Source of the DNA: Caldifarciminota bacterium RBG_13_43_14
GTDB taxonomy: Bacteria; Hydrothermota; Tepidihabitantia; SM23-42
Reading direction: 5' to 3'
Length of the DNA stretch: 10,274 bases
NCBI GenBank assembly: GCA_001771735.1
Contig: MEUM01000088.1
Coordinates: 6,105-16,378 of the forward strand
Below are positions 1 through 6,972 of this stretch, piece after piece. A program made the position numbers and the translations under genes. Each line of letters starts with the position of its first letter. Position 1 is the stretch's first letter. The notes under the pieces are model-generated. The model was not told the origin of the DNA. It ran no database searches and saw only the letters and a list, made by a program, of their open reading frames with translations.

Positions 1-1
1 G

Positions 2-202
2 GAAGGGGTGATCATAATGCGCATTGATCCTGGCAGTGTCGGGGAACGTATGGGTATTAGGATCAGCGATGTGGTGCTTAAGATCGGCGATAAAAGGATA
101 CGAAATCGTAACGATTTTCAAGATGCATTGAAAACAGTGAAGAAATTTGATATGATCATTGATCGTGGCGGCTTGATTCTGCAGTTTTATTTTGGCCTTT
201 AG
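2..202 (+). CDS. PDZ-domain protein, C-terminal fragment (5' end outside window)
   Basis: The reading frame is open from the first complete codon (position 2) to TAG at 200-202, so this is the tail of a longer gene rather than a gene starting at the internal GTG (8) or ATG (17). The 66 visible residues read as the second half of a PDZ domain: a beta strand (GVIIMRIDPGS), then GERMGIRISDVVLKIGDKRI, the usual 'A/G-G-hydrophobic-GD-hydrophobic-I' PDZ core, then the helix beginning RNRNDFQDAL and a final hydrophobic strand. PDZ domains of this kind end periplasmic serine proteases (HtrA, Ctp), site-2 proteases and retropepsin-like aspartyl proteases; the catalytic part is not in the window, so the class cannot be told. 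purB follows after 35 bases with its own ribosome site, and no terminator is visible between them. Confidence 0.7.
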   Translation, partial: EGVIIMRIDPGSVGERMGIRISDVVLKIGDKRIRNRNDFQDALKTVKKFDMIIDRGGLILQFYFGL

Positions 203-237
203 TATTTGATTTTAATTATTAATGAAGGAGATACTTG

Positions 238-1515
238 ATGATTGAACGATATATGACCAAAGAGATGGCAAGGATTTTCAGCGACGATTATAAATTCACT
301 AAGTGGCTTAATGTTGAGCAGGTTGTCGCCGAAGTGGAAACTGAATCAGGTATTATCCCGGCCGGACTCAGCCGTAAGATCAGTAAGATCAAGGTCGATC
401 CCCGACGTATTGATGAGATCGAAAGATCAGTCAATCACGATGTAATAGCATTTCTGCACGCCGCTCGTGAGAAACTTGGATCGCATGGTACGTGGCTTCA
501 TTTTGGATTGACATCATACGATTTGGTCGATACTGCATTCGTCCTGATCATTAAAGAAGCACTGGCCATTGTCAGTACTGAGATCAAAGGTTTATTGAAG
601 ATCATTGATCGTCTTTCTCGCGAATACTGGAAGACGCCGCAAATGGGGCGAACGCACGGGGTTTTTGCCCAGCCAATTACATTTGGATATAAAGCCAGAT
701 CATGGTATGAGGAAGTCATGCGCGCTCATATTAAGCTTGAACTTGCAGAAAAAGAGATATCTTATGGAAAATTATCCGGGGCAGTCGGTGCTTATACAAT
801 GCTCGCACCGGCCTTGGAGCGGAAAGTCATGCGCAAGCTTAAGTTGAAACCAGAGCCGGTCTCGACCCAGGTCTTGCCAAGAGACCGTTTTGCTTTTTTA
901 ATAGCGGTTATGACATTATATGTCTGCGCGATCGAGCGCATAGCTACCGAAATAAGAAATCTTACTCGTACCGAGATCGGTGAGCTCGCGGAACCATTTA
1001 CCGCCAGGCAAAAAGGGTCTTCGGCCATGCCGCATAAAAAGAATCCCATCACCTGCGAACGAATATCAGGTTTAGCCAGGATCTTTCGCGGCTATTTGAT
1101 CCCGGCCTATGAAAATATCAATCTCTGGCATGAACGTGATATTACCAATTCATCCGTGGAGCGCGTGATAATACCGGATGCATTCCACCTGATCCACTAT
1201 CTTACGATAAAGATGAAATGGGTACTTGATAATCTGATCGTAAATACCCAACGCATGAAAGACAATATCCTGGCAAGTTATGGTGTATACGCATCCCAGT
1301 ATCTTATGAACAGATTAATCGAAAGAGGACTGGACCGGGATATTGTTTATCGACATGTACAGAAGCTCAGTTTTAAAGCGATTCAGGATAAAATTAATCT
1401 TGAAGATCTGGTAAATAGAGACCGGAAAATTCTTCGATATTTAAAGCCCGCTGAAATAAAGGCGATATTCAGCATCGATTATTTCCTGCGGAATATATAT
1501 AGGAAAAGACCGTAG
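238..1515 (+). CDS. purB: Adenylosuccinate lyase
   Basis: This cytoplasmic enzyme splits SAICAR to AICAR plus fumarate in de novo purine synthesis and adenylosuccinate to AMP plus fumarate. The 425-residue length is normal for the PurB branch of the fumarase/aspartase superfamily. Visible landmarks are NHDVIAF with His67, the GRTHG motif with the catalytic His140, and the signature loop SSAMPHKKNP, whose Ser261/Ser262 supply the catalytic base. The loop is followed by the central helical bundle and a C-terminal domain (about 355-425). ATG at 238 was chosen because AAGGAG at 225-230 lies 7 bases before it; the in-frame TTG at 235 would sit only 4 bases away. It stands alone between the PDZ gene and a 263-base repeat-bearing spacer. 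No unusual residues were noticed. Argininosuccinate lyase is excluded by the PurB-type active-site segments. Confidence 0.96.
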   Translation: MIERYMTKEMARIFSDDYKFTKWLNVEQVVAEVETESGIIPAGLSRKISKIKVDPRRIDEIERSVNHDVIAFLHAAREKLGSHGTWLHFGLTSYDLVDTAFVLIIKEALAIVSTEIKGLLKIIDRLSREYWKTPQMGRTHGVFAQPITFGYKARSWYEEVMRAHIKLELAEKEISYGKLSGAVGAYTMLAPALERKVMRKLKLKPEPVSTQVLPRDRFAFLIAVMTLYVCAIERIATEIRNLTRTEIGELAEPFTARQKGSSAMPHKKNPITCERISGLARIFRGYLIPAYENINLWHERDITNSSVERVIIPDAFHLIHYLTIKMKWVLDNLIVNTQRMKDNILASYGVYASQYLMNRLIERGLDRDIVYRHVQKLSFKAIQDKINLEDLVNRDRKILRYLKPAEIKAIFSIDYFLRNIYRKRP

Positions 1516-1527
1516 CGCGAAAAAACC

Positions 1528-1583
1528 GATACTTGATACAGGATTCATGATTCATGATACAAAATTCCGAATTTCGAATTGCG
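1528..1583. repeat. Degenerate 7-bp tandem array downstream of purB
   Basis: Starting 13 bases after the purB stop, eight consecutive 7-base units keep one register. Units at 1528, 1535, 1542, 1549 and 1556 are GATACTT, GATACAG, GATTCAT, GATTCAT and GATACAA. Units at 1563, 1570 and 1577 are AATTCCG, AATTTCG and AATTGCG. The array runs directly into the palindromic element at 1583. Heptameric tandem repeats (STRR) are known between genes in filamentous cyanobacteria; whether this is a comparable family is unknown. A similar heptamer phase appears after the sucD-like gene. Confidence 0.6.
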
Positions 1584-1638
1584 TGGGAGCGGCTTTCCAG
1601 CCGCGATAAATTAATCGAGCCCAGGAGGGCTCTCCCAC
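1583..1638. repeat. REP/MITE-like palindromic element (three-stem cruciform)
   Basis: GTGGGAG (1583-1589) pairs with CTCCCAC (1632-1638) as an outer stem. Inside are two perfect hairpins: GCGGCT/AGCCGC with loop TTCC (1589-1604), and GAGCCC/GGGCTC with loop AGGA (1617-1632). CGAT/ATCG flank an A+T linker between them. Such a closed cloverleaf-like shape is typical of dispersed REP or small non-autonomous mobile elements rather than a terminator, and no T-run follows it. No transposase (REP-associated Y1 tyrosine transposase, RAYT) is in the window. The copy number in the genome cannot be seen. Confidence 0.7.
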
Positions 1639-1681
1639 AACGAATTAAACGATATTAACGAAAACAACCAAATAACGTCCT

Positions 1682-1739
1682 GTAATTACAAATTACGGAG
1701 TACTCACGCCTGAGGCGGACAAGCGAGTACCGTCTTTTT
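1682..1739 (+). terminator. Terminator-like compound hairpin upstream of the spt-like gene
   Basis: A 6-bp stem GTAATT/AATTAC (1682-1687 with 1691-1696, loop ACA) is followed by an outer stem GTACTC (1700-1705) with GAGTAC (1725-1730). The second stem encloses an inner CGCC-TGA-GGCG hairpin (1707-1717). The run TCTTTTT (1733-1739) follows at once. A stem followed by a T-run on the + strand fits a rho-independent terminator for the purB transcript just before the next promoter. The nested GC palindrome also looks like a dispersed repeat, so the role is not certain. Confidence 0.5.
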
Positions 1740-1744
1740 CATTG

Positions 1745-1772
1745 TTGACTTCTGTAATATTAACTATATAAT
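1745..1772 (+). promoter_or_regulatory. Sigma70-type promoter giving a probable leaderless mRNA
   Basis: TTGACT (1745-1750, 5 of 6 to consensus) and TATAAT (1767-1772, 6 of 6) are separated by 16 bases. The usual start, about 7 bases after the -10 box, falls on or next to the A of the ATG at 1779. No Shine-Dalgarno sequence lies between the -10 box and this ATG. Two independent facts, the promoter position and the missing ribosome site, point to a transcript that starts with the start codon. The promoter could drive the spt-like gene and, through tight spacing, everything to 9574. Confidence 0.65.
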
Positions 1773-1778
1773 ACCGGT

Positions 1779-2969
1779 ATGGATATATTTAATAAATGCA
1801 AATTTATCGTTGAGCGCGTAAGATTAGGCCACGAAATGGGCATCTATTCCTATTTTACGCCGATTTCATCAGTGCAGGATCATCGCGTCCGTATCGATGG
1901 GCGTGAATTTATTATGCTCGGTTCCAATGGATATTTAGGTCTGGCTGGTGATCCAAGGATTAAAGAATCAGCTATAAAAGCAATTGAAAAATATGGTTCA
2001 ACATGTTCGGGATCCCGATTTCTGAACGGTACACTCGATATCCATGTCAAACTTGAAGAAGACCTCGCCGAATTCTATGAAAAAGACAACGCGATCATTT
2101 TCTCGACTGGATTTCAAACAAATCTTGGTATAATATCAGCGATCGCCGGCAAAAACGATATTATAATTATCGACCGCCAGGATCATGCATCAATAATCGA
2201 TGGCTGCAGACTCTCTTTTGCCGATGTAAAGAAATACCGCCATAATGACATGAATGATCTCGAACGTATCCTCAGTTCCTTACCGGATAATCGAGGTAAA
2301 ATAATAATCGTCGATGGCGTTTTTAGTATGGAAGGCGACATGTCTCCGCTCGATCAGATCGTTCAGCTAAAAAAGAAATACCACACAAGACTACTGGTCG
2401 ATGATGCTCACGGTGTCGGTGTGCTGGGGGAAAAAGGACAGGGAACCTGCGAACACTTCAATGTCCTTAAAGAAGTCGACATCATCATGGGTACATTCAG
2501 TAAGGCATTTGCTTCTCTGGGTGGTTTTGTTGTTGCATCGGCCGATGTGATTACTCATATCAAACACACTGCCCGATCTTTAATATTTTCCGCCAGTATG
2601 ACACCGGCCGCGGTAGCCAGTGCTCAAAAAGCACTTGATATTATTAAATCAGAACCGGAACGGCGCAAAAAACTCTGGGCTATTGCCGCTCGCATTTTAA
2701 AAGGATATAAAGATATCGGTCTGGATGCCGGTGAAAGCCAGACTCCGGTCATACCGGTAATCGTTGGTGCCGACGAAATGTGTTTTGGCTTTTGGAAAAT
2801 GCTTTTTGCCAATGGTATTTTTACCAACCCCGTGATCGCGCCAGCCACACCGCCCGGTCGGGCTTTGATCCGAACGAGCTATATGGCAACCCACACTGAA
2901 GAAGACATTCAAACCGTATTCGATGTCTTCGCAAAATGTGCGCGGGAAATCGGGTTGGTTGAAAAATGA
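1779..2969 (+). CDS. spt: Serine palmitoyltransferase-like alpha-oxoamine synthase (PLP enzyme)
   Basis: This is a fold-type I PLP enzyme of the alpha-oxoamine synthase family, which joins an amino acid to an acyl-CoA with loss of CO2. The 396-residue length is normal. Visible landmarks are GSNGYLGL near residue 50, SRFLNGT near 80, the PLP-stacking His136 in DHAS, Asp208 and His211 in DDAH, and the Schiff-base lysine Lys242 in GTFSKA. The segments YSYF, SRFLNGTLDIH, HNDM, VDGVFSMEGD and TPPGRALIR resemble Bacteroides-type serine palmitoyltransferase more than KBL (2-amino-3-ketobutyrate ligase) or BioF (8-amino-7-oxononanoate synthase) as I recall them. SPT makes 3-ketosphinganine from serine and palmitoyl-CoA, the first step of sphingolipid synthesis. 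The stop overlaps the next start by 4 bases (ATGA), coupling it to a ceramide-synthase-like GNAT protein, which supports SPT. KBL or BioF activity is the alternative; the acyl substrate is inferred. Confidence 0.8.
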   Translation: MDIFNKCKFIVERVRLGHEMGIYSYFTPISSVQDHRVRIDGREFIMLGSNGYLGLAGDPRIKESAIKAIEKYGSTCSGSRFLNGTLDIHVKLEEDLAEFYEKDNAIIFSTGFQTNLGIISAIAGKNDIIIIDRQDHASIIDGCRLSFADVKKYRHNDMNDLERILSSLPDNRGKIIIVDGVFSMEGDMSPLDQIVQLKKKYHTRLLVDDAHGVGVLGEKGQGTCEHFNVLKEVDIIMGTFSKAFASLGGFVVASADVITHIKHTARSLIFSASMTPAAVASAQKALDIIKSEPERRKKLWAIAARILKGYKDIGLDAGESQTPVIPVIVGADEMCFGFWKMLFANGIFTNPVIAPATPPGRALIRTSYMATHTEEDIQTVFDVFAKCAREIGLVEK

Positions 2970-4087
2970 TCGAAGCAATCCCGGTAAGAAGCGATAAACA
3001 ACTAAAGGCGTTCATTAATCTCCCATACAAATTGTTCAGAAACAATCGCTATTGGGTACCGCCAATAAAAAAAGATGTCTACAAAATGCTTGATATCAAA
3101 CAGAATCCGTTCTGGCGTCATGCCGAGCGTGAGCTCTTTCTTGCTTATCGGGATGGACAACTTGCCGGACGTGTTGCCGCCATCGTCGATTATAACTTCC
3201 TTGATTTTTGGAATCAAAAGACCGGTTATTTTGGTTATTTTGAATGTGATAACGATGAAGATGCGGCCCGCGCGCTGTTCGAAAAAGTTAGTGAGTATCT
3301 GCTCGACAAAGGCATGGAAAACTATATAGGACCGATGAATCCATCAATCAATGATGAAGTTGGTATCCTTATCGAAGGATTTTTTACACCTCCGTTTATA
3401 ATGATGACCTACAACCCGGAATATTATCGTGAGCTCTGTGAAAAATCTGGACTGACAAAGGCAAAAGACCTCTTTGCCTTTTACGTTGACATGAAAGATA
3501 TTCCCTTTGAATATTATGAACGCTTGAGTTCAATAATTAGACGACGCATCCCGGATCTAAAAATCAGGACGATAAATATGGATGACTATTTCAATGAGGT
3601 TAAAAAAATAAAGGAGATCTATAATGACGCCTGGAGCCGCAACTGGGGTTTCGTGCCGATGACCGATGAAGAGATCAACGAATTAGCTAAAACTTTAAAG
3701 CCCCTGCTGGTACCGGAACTGGTAACCCTCATTGATGTTGACGGAGTGCCGAGTGCATTATCATTGGCCATTCCTAATTACAATTACATATTAAAAAAGT
3801 TGAACGGCAAGCTTAATCTTTTTGGAATGTTAAAATTTTTGTATTTTAAAAAGAAGATTAAAGAAGTTAGGTTCATGATCATGGGGGTGAGAAAACAATG
3901 CCAGAAAATGGGATTGGAAGCATTATTACTAGCTGAATCAGTCAAGATCGGACAGCAGGTCGGTTACATTGGCGGTGAGTTATCATGGACTCTGGAGGAT
4001 AATCATTTGATAAATAATATGATCAAAAAAGTGGGCGGTAAAATCTATAAAAAATACCGGATGTTTGCAGGATCGGTAAATAGATGA
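2966..4087 (+). CDS. GNAT-fold acyltransferase of the bacterial ceramide synthase / YghO type
   Basis: The protein has 373 residues. The N-terminal half carries family-typical blocks: NRYWVPP (27-33), QNPFWRHAE, GRVAAIVD, GPMNPSINDE (122-131) and MMTYNP (146-151). The C-terminal part looks like a GNAT core: a beta strand, then a modified acyl-CoA pyrophosphate-binding motif around Arg309-Gly316 (RKQCQKMG), and SWTLEDN followed by a YRMF end. I recognise this as the large, usually 'hypothetical' family that includes E. coli YghO and the Caulobacter bacterial ceramide synthase, which N-acylates the sphingoid base. Its ATG overlaps the stop of the SPT-like gene, so the two are almost certainly co-translated, fitting ceramide or dihydroceramide formation. 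The family match is from memory of its motifs, not a search. Another N-acyl transfer (for example onto an amino lipid) is possible. No signal peptide or membrane helix is evident. Confidence 0.65.
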   Translation: MIEAIPVRSDKQLKAFINLPYKLFRNNRYWVPPIKKDVYKMLDIKQNPFWRHAERELFLAYRDGQLAGRVAAIVDYNFLDFWNQKTGYFGYFECDNDEDAARALFEKVSEYLLDKGMENYIGPMNPSINDEVGILIEGFFTPPFIMMTYNPEYYRELCEKSGLTKAKDLFAFYVDMKDIPFEYYERLSSIIRRRIPDLKIRTINMDDYFNEVKKIKEIYNDAWSRNWGFVPMTDEEINELAKTLKPLLVPELVTLIDVDGVPSALSLAIPNYNYILKKLNGKLNLFGMLKFLYFKKKIKEVRFMIMGVRKQCQKMGLEALLLAESVKIGQQVGYIGGELSWTLEDNHLINNMIKKVGGKIYKKYRMFAGSVNR

Positions 4088-4121
4088 TTCGGAACATCCT
4101 TTAATATTCAAGGAGAAAAAT

Positions 4122-5216
4122 ATGGCAAAATATAGAATTGCCTGGCTCCCAGGCGATGGTATTGGCAAAGACGTGCTGGATGCAACCCGTATTGTTCTCG
4201 ACGCACTGAAGCTCGACGCGGAATATGTACACGGTGATATCGGTTGGGACTTCTGGTGTAAGGAAGGTGACCCGTTACCTCAACGCACTATTGATATGAT
4301 GAAACAGACGAATTGTGCAATGTTCGGAGCAATTACTTCCAAACCAAGAACCATTGCCAACAAAGAGTTGGATCCGGACCTCCAGAATAAGAACCTGGTT
4401 TATCGAAGCCCGATCGTGAGAATGCGCCAGCTTTTTGATCTTTATATCTGTAAAAGACCGTGCAAAGCTTATCCGGGCAATTCATTGAATTATAAAGAGG
4501 GCATTGATCTGGTTATTTTCCGGGAAAACACCGAGGATCTATACTCCGGATATGAGTTTAACCATATCCCCGACGCGATGTTCCGGATCAATGGCCTTGA
4601 GAAATTACCCCGTGATGCGGCAATATCGATCAAAGTAAATACGCCCAAAGGTTGTCATCGCATTATTAAAACTGCCTTCGATTTTGCTCGTTCGAATAAA
4701 AGACGAAAGGTCACCTGTGTACACAAGGCGAACGTCGTTCGTGCTTCCGATGGTCTATTTCTGGAGACCTTCAATCAGGTAGCTTCTGAATATTCTGACA
4801 TTCAATCCGATGATGCCAATGTAGATTCGCTATGCCAGTGGATACTAAAGAACCCATTTAATTATGATGTACTGGTCGCTCCCAATCTATACGGTGATAT
4901 AATTTCCGATCTCTGTGCTCAGATGACCGGTGGATTAGGTTTTGGTTCGAGTGGCAATGTGGGTGAAAAATATGCAGTATTTGAGCCGACCCATGGATCA
5001 GCGCCCAAATATACCGGTATGTATAAAGTCAACCCAATAGCAACCATCCTTGCCGCTAAAATGATGCTGGAATGGATCGGAGAATATGATATGGCCGTGA
5101 AGATCGAGAATGCGATTAGAACTGTGGTTAAAAAAGGTGAGATTCGCACTTATGATATGGGGGGAGCTGTATCAACCCTTGATATGGCCAGGGCGGTCGT
5201 CGAAGAATTAAGATGA
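4122..5216 (+). CDS. icd: Isocitrate dehydrogenase (decarboxylating), isocitrate/isopropylmalate dehydrogenase family
   Basis: The protein has 364 residues and converts isocitrate and NAD(P)+ to 2-oxoglutarate plus CO2, or the reverse. ATG 4122 follows AAGGAG (4110-4115) by 6 bases. The start has the WLPGDGIG dinucleotide-fold motif. Mapped on E. coli Icd, Ser96, Arg102, Arg112 and Arg134 match the substrate residues Ser113, Arg119, Arg129 and Arg153. Tyr141 and Lys202 match the catalytic Tyr160 and Lys230. Asp235, Asp259 and Asp263 match the metal ligands. RENTEDLYSG (134 on) marks isocitrate rather than isopropylmalate use. Asn115 of Icd is replaced by Ile98. Cofactor residues are mixed: Lys296-Tyr297 and Tyr344 look NADP-like, but the Arg395 position is Gly348. 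Its stop overlaps the aconitase-like gene by 4 bases, so both act on isocitrate. Homoisocitrate dehydrogenase is the main alternative. Confidence 0.87.
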   Translation: MAKYRIAWLPGDGIGKDVLDATRIVLDALKLDAEYVHGDIGWDFWCKEGDPLPQRTIDMMKQTNCAMFGAITSKPRTIANKELDPDLQNKNLVYRSPIVRMRQLFDLYICKRPCKAYPGNSLNYKEGIDLVIFRENTEDLYSGYEFNHIPDAMFRINGLEKLPRDAAISIKVNTPKGCHRIIKTAFDFARSNKRRKVTCVHKANVVRASDGLFLETFNQVASEYSDIQSDDANVDSLCQWILKNPFNYDVLVAPNLYGDIISDLCAQMTGGLGFGSSGNVGEKYAVFEPTHGSAPKYTGMYKVNPIATILAAKMMLEWIGEYDMAVKIENAIRTVVKKGEIRTYDMGGAVSTLDMARAVVEELR

Positions 5217-6469
5217 AAAGAGATCAGACAATGATCGAAAAGATCTTCTCCCGGGCATCGGGGAAAGATGTATTTGCCGGTGATTATGCCTGGTTGAAAT
5301 TGAACCTTGTTGCAATGCGCGATTTTGGCGGTCCAAATGTTGTACAGGAATACCGGTTAGCTTTTGGTGATAGGAAAATATTCAACAAAGATCAGGTCGC
5401 CGTTACCTTTGATCTTCATATCCCGCCCCGCGATGAAAAGGTCGCGGTAAACCAGCAATTATTGCGCCAGTTCGCTAAAGATCAGGGTGCTAAGCTGTTT
5501 GATGTGAATACCGGTATCGGTCAGCATATATTAATGGAAAGTGGAATGGTAAAACCCTGGGATGTCATTATCGGTACTGACAGTCATATGAACTTGCTGG
5601 GAGCAGTCGGTGCGGCTGGTTTTGGAATGGGAACAACCGATGTCGCCGGCGCTATGTACAAAGGATCATTGTGGTTTCGTGTTCCGGAGACTATCAAAAT
5701 GGTATTGAATGGCACAATGCCGGCAGCAATCAGTTCAAAAGATATTATACTGCATATACTAAGTGTGGTCAGAACCGACGGTGCTTTACATAAAGCCATT
5801 GAATTTACCGGCGAAGCGGTTTTAAAAATGCCATTTCATGATCGGATAACTATCGCCAGTATGGTAACTGAGATGTCTGGTGAAATAGGCCTGCTTGAGC
5901 CAAACGATTCGGTCAAAGATTTTCTTGATAAGCATAAGGCTGGACCATTTGATACACTAACCGCAGATAACGATGGTATTTATGAAAGCATTATGGAGTT
6001 CGATATTAGCAAACTCGCACCTTTAATTTCATGCCCCCATAGTCCTGATAACGTTGAACGTGTAACCGATATGAAAGATGTCAAGGTCGATCAGGTTTTT
6101 ATTGGATCATGCACGAACGGTCGTTATGAAGATCTGGCATCAGCTGCGGGCATACTCAAAGGCAAAAAGATCAGCAATACAGTCCGCATGATCATTGTCC
6201 CGGCAACAATGGAAGTAGCAATGCAGGCAAGTAATGCGGGTCTATTCGATATTTTCATGAACGCTGGAGTAGTCATTACGAATCCAGGATGTGCGTTATG
6301 CACAACCGGACATCCGGGCATACTTGCCCCCGGGGAGACAATGATCTCAACATCCAACCGGAATTTTCATGGTAAATTAGGTAAAGGTGCATCAGTGTAT
6401 CTTGCATCACCGGCTACTGCCGCCGCATCCGCGATTACCGGTTATATTACCGATCCAAGGGAGGCTTAA
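5213..6469 (+). CDS. Aconitase/isopropylmalate isomerase family large subunit (LeuC-type, [4Fe-4S])
   Basis: The protein has 418 residues and is the iron-sulfur catalytic subunit of a two-part hydro-lyase. Cluster ligands are visible as Cys300 in GSCTNGR and Cys360 and Cys363 in NPGCALC. GTDSH and the glycine-rich GAVGAAGFGMGTTD are the aconitase signature, with GTDSHM instead of the commoner GTDSHT. The family covers LeuC, homoaconitase and split aconitases. Between an isocitrate dehydrogenase (4-base overlap) and citrate-cleavage-like genes, citrate/isocitrate interconversion is the best inference. ATG 5213 gives translational coupling. ATG 5231 is an equally plausible start: family members often begin with a sequence like its MIEKIFSRASG, and it has AAAAGAGA 7 bases upstream; this would remove 6 residues. 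Leucine or 2-oxoadipate pathways are not excluded by this subunit alone. Confidence 0.85.
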   Translation: MKRDQTMIEKIFSRASGKDVFAGDYAWLKLNLVAMRDFGGPNVVQEYRLAFGDRKIFNKDQVAVTFDLHIPPRDEKVAVNQQLLRQFAKDQGAKLFDVNTGIGQHILMESGMVKPWDVIIGTDSHMNLLGAVGAAGFGMGTTDVAGAMYKGSLWFRVPETIKMVLNGTMPAAISSKDIILHILSVVRTDGALHKAIEFTGEAVLKMPFHDRITIASMVTEMSGEIGLLEPNDSVKDFLDKHKAGPFDTLTADNDGIYESIMEFDISKLAPLISCPHSPDNVERVTDMKDVKVDQVFIGSCTNGRYEDLASAAGILKGKKISNTVRMIIVPATMEVAMQASNAGLFDIFMNAGVVITNPGCALCTTGHPGILAPGETMISTSNRNFHGKLGKGASVYLASPATAAASAITGYITDPREA

Positions 6470-6470
6470 A

Positions 6471-6962
6471 ATGAAGATACGTGGACGGGGATGGTGCTTT
6501 GGCGATGATATTGATACGGATCAGATTTACCCGGGGAAATATCTTCCTTTGACCGATAAGACTGAAATGGCGAAGCATGCCATGGAAGGAGCCGAGGGAG
6601 GGATGGATTTTATAAAAGGAGTAAAACCGCATGCTGTGATCATCGCTGGCAAGAACTTCGGTTGTGGGTCATCGCGTGAACACGCAACCGTGGCGATAAA
6701 GGGTATCGGTATTGATATTGTTATTGCACGTTCTTTCGCGAGAATATTCAGGCGCAACGCGGTCAATACCGGTCTGGCGATCATTGAAATGGACGAACCC
6801 ACGCGTATAAAGAACAACGATGATATCGAAGTCGACATTATAACCGGGAAGATAACGAATTACAGCCGGAATGAAGTATATAATGGACATCCGGTATCCC
6901 CGCTTGAAATGGATATTATGCAGGCCGGCGGTTTGCTTGAATATTTAAAAAAAATGTGCTAG
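6471..6962 (+). CDS. Aconitase/isopropylmalate isomerase family small subunit (LeuD-type)
   Basis: The protein has 163 residues, the swivel-domain partner of the preceding large subunit. ATG 6471 is chosen because GGGAGG (6459-6464) lies 6 bases upstream and the protein then begins at the conserved GDDIDTDQIYPGKY block; an upstream frame extension to 6387 would run inside the large-subunit gene. GCGSSREHA (Ser67, Ser68, Arg69, Glu70, His71) is the catalytic-serine motif of aconitases, and RSFARIFRRNAVNTGL is typical of the family. The substrate-choosing loop after DTDQI reads Tyr24-Leu-Pro-Leu27-Thr-Asp. It lacks the Arg found in the YLRT-type loop of archaeal homoaconitase, so the acid it accepts cannot be read directly from known examples. 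The HD-domain gene begins 10 bases after the stop. Confidence 0.87.
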   Translation: MKIRGRGWCFGDDIDTDQIYPGKYLPLTDKTEMAKHAMEGAEGGMDFIKGVKPHAVIIAGKNFGCGSSREHATVAIKGIGIDIVIARSFARIFRRNAVNTGLAIIEMDEPTRIKNNDDIEVDIITGKITNYSRNEVYNGHPVSPLEMDIMQAGGLLEYLKKMC

Positions 6963-6972
6963 TGAGATTATT

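Noticed and set aside
235..237. TTG start for purB
   Set aside because: It is too close (4 bases) to the AAGGAG site, and the adjacent ATG at 238 is the better start.
6387..6470. Upstream extension of the small-subunit reading frame to position 6387
   Set aside because: It lies wholly inside the end of the large-subunit gene and adds 28 unconserved residues; ATG 6471 has its own GGGAGG site and begins at the conserved block.
6527..6838. Open frame of 103 codons on the minus strand, and other antisense frames
   Set aside because: They lie opposite well-supported genes, have no recognisable domains or ribosome sites, and mirror the codon use of the + strand genes.
4122..6962. Leucine operon leuB-leuC-leuD
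   Set aside because: The dehydrogenase has the isocitrate-type RENTED segment and Icd substrate residues, and the following genes are SucC/SucD-like and lyase-like. A leucine role for the LeuC/LeuD-type pair alone is kept as an alternative.
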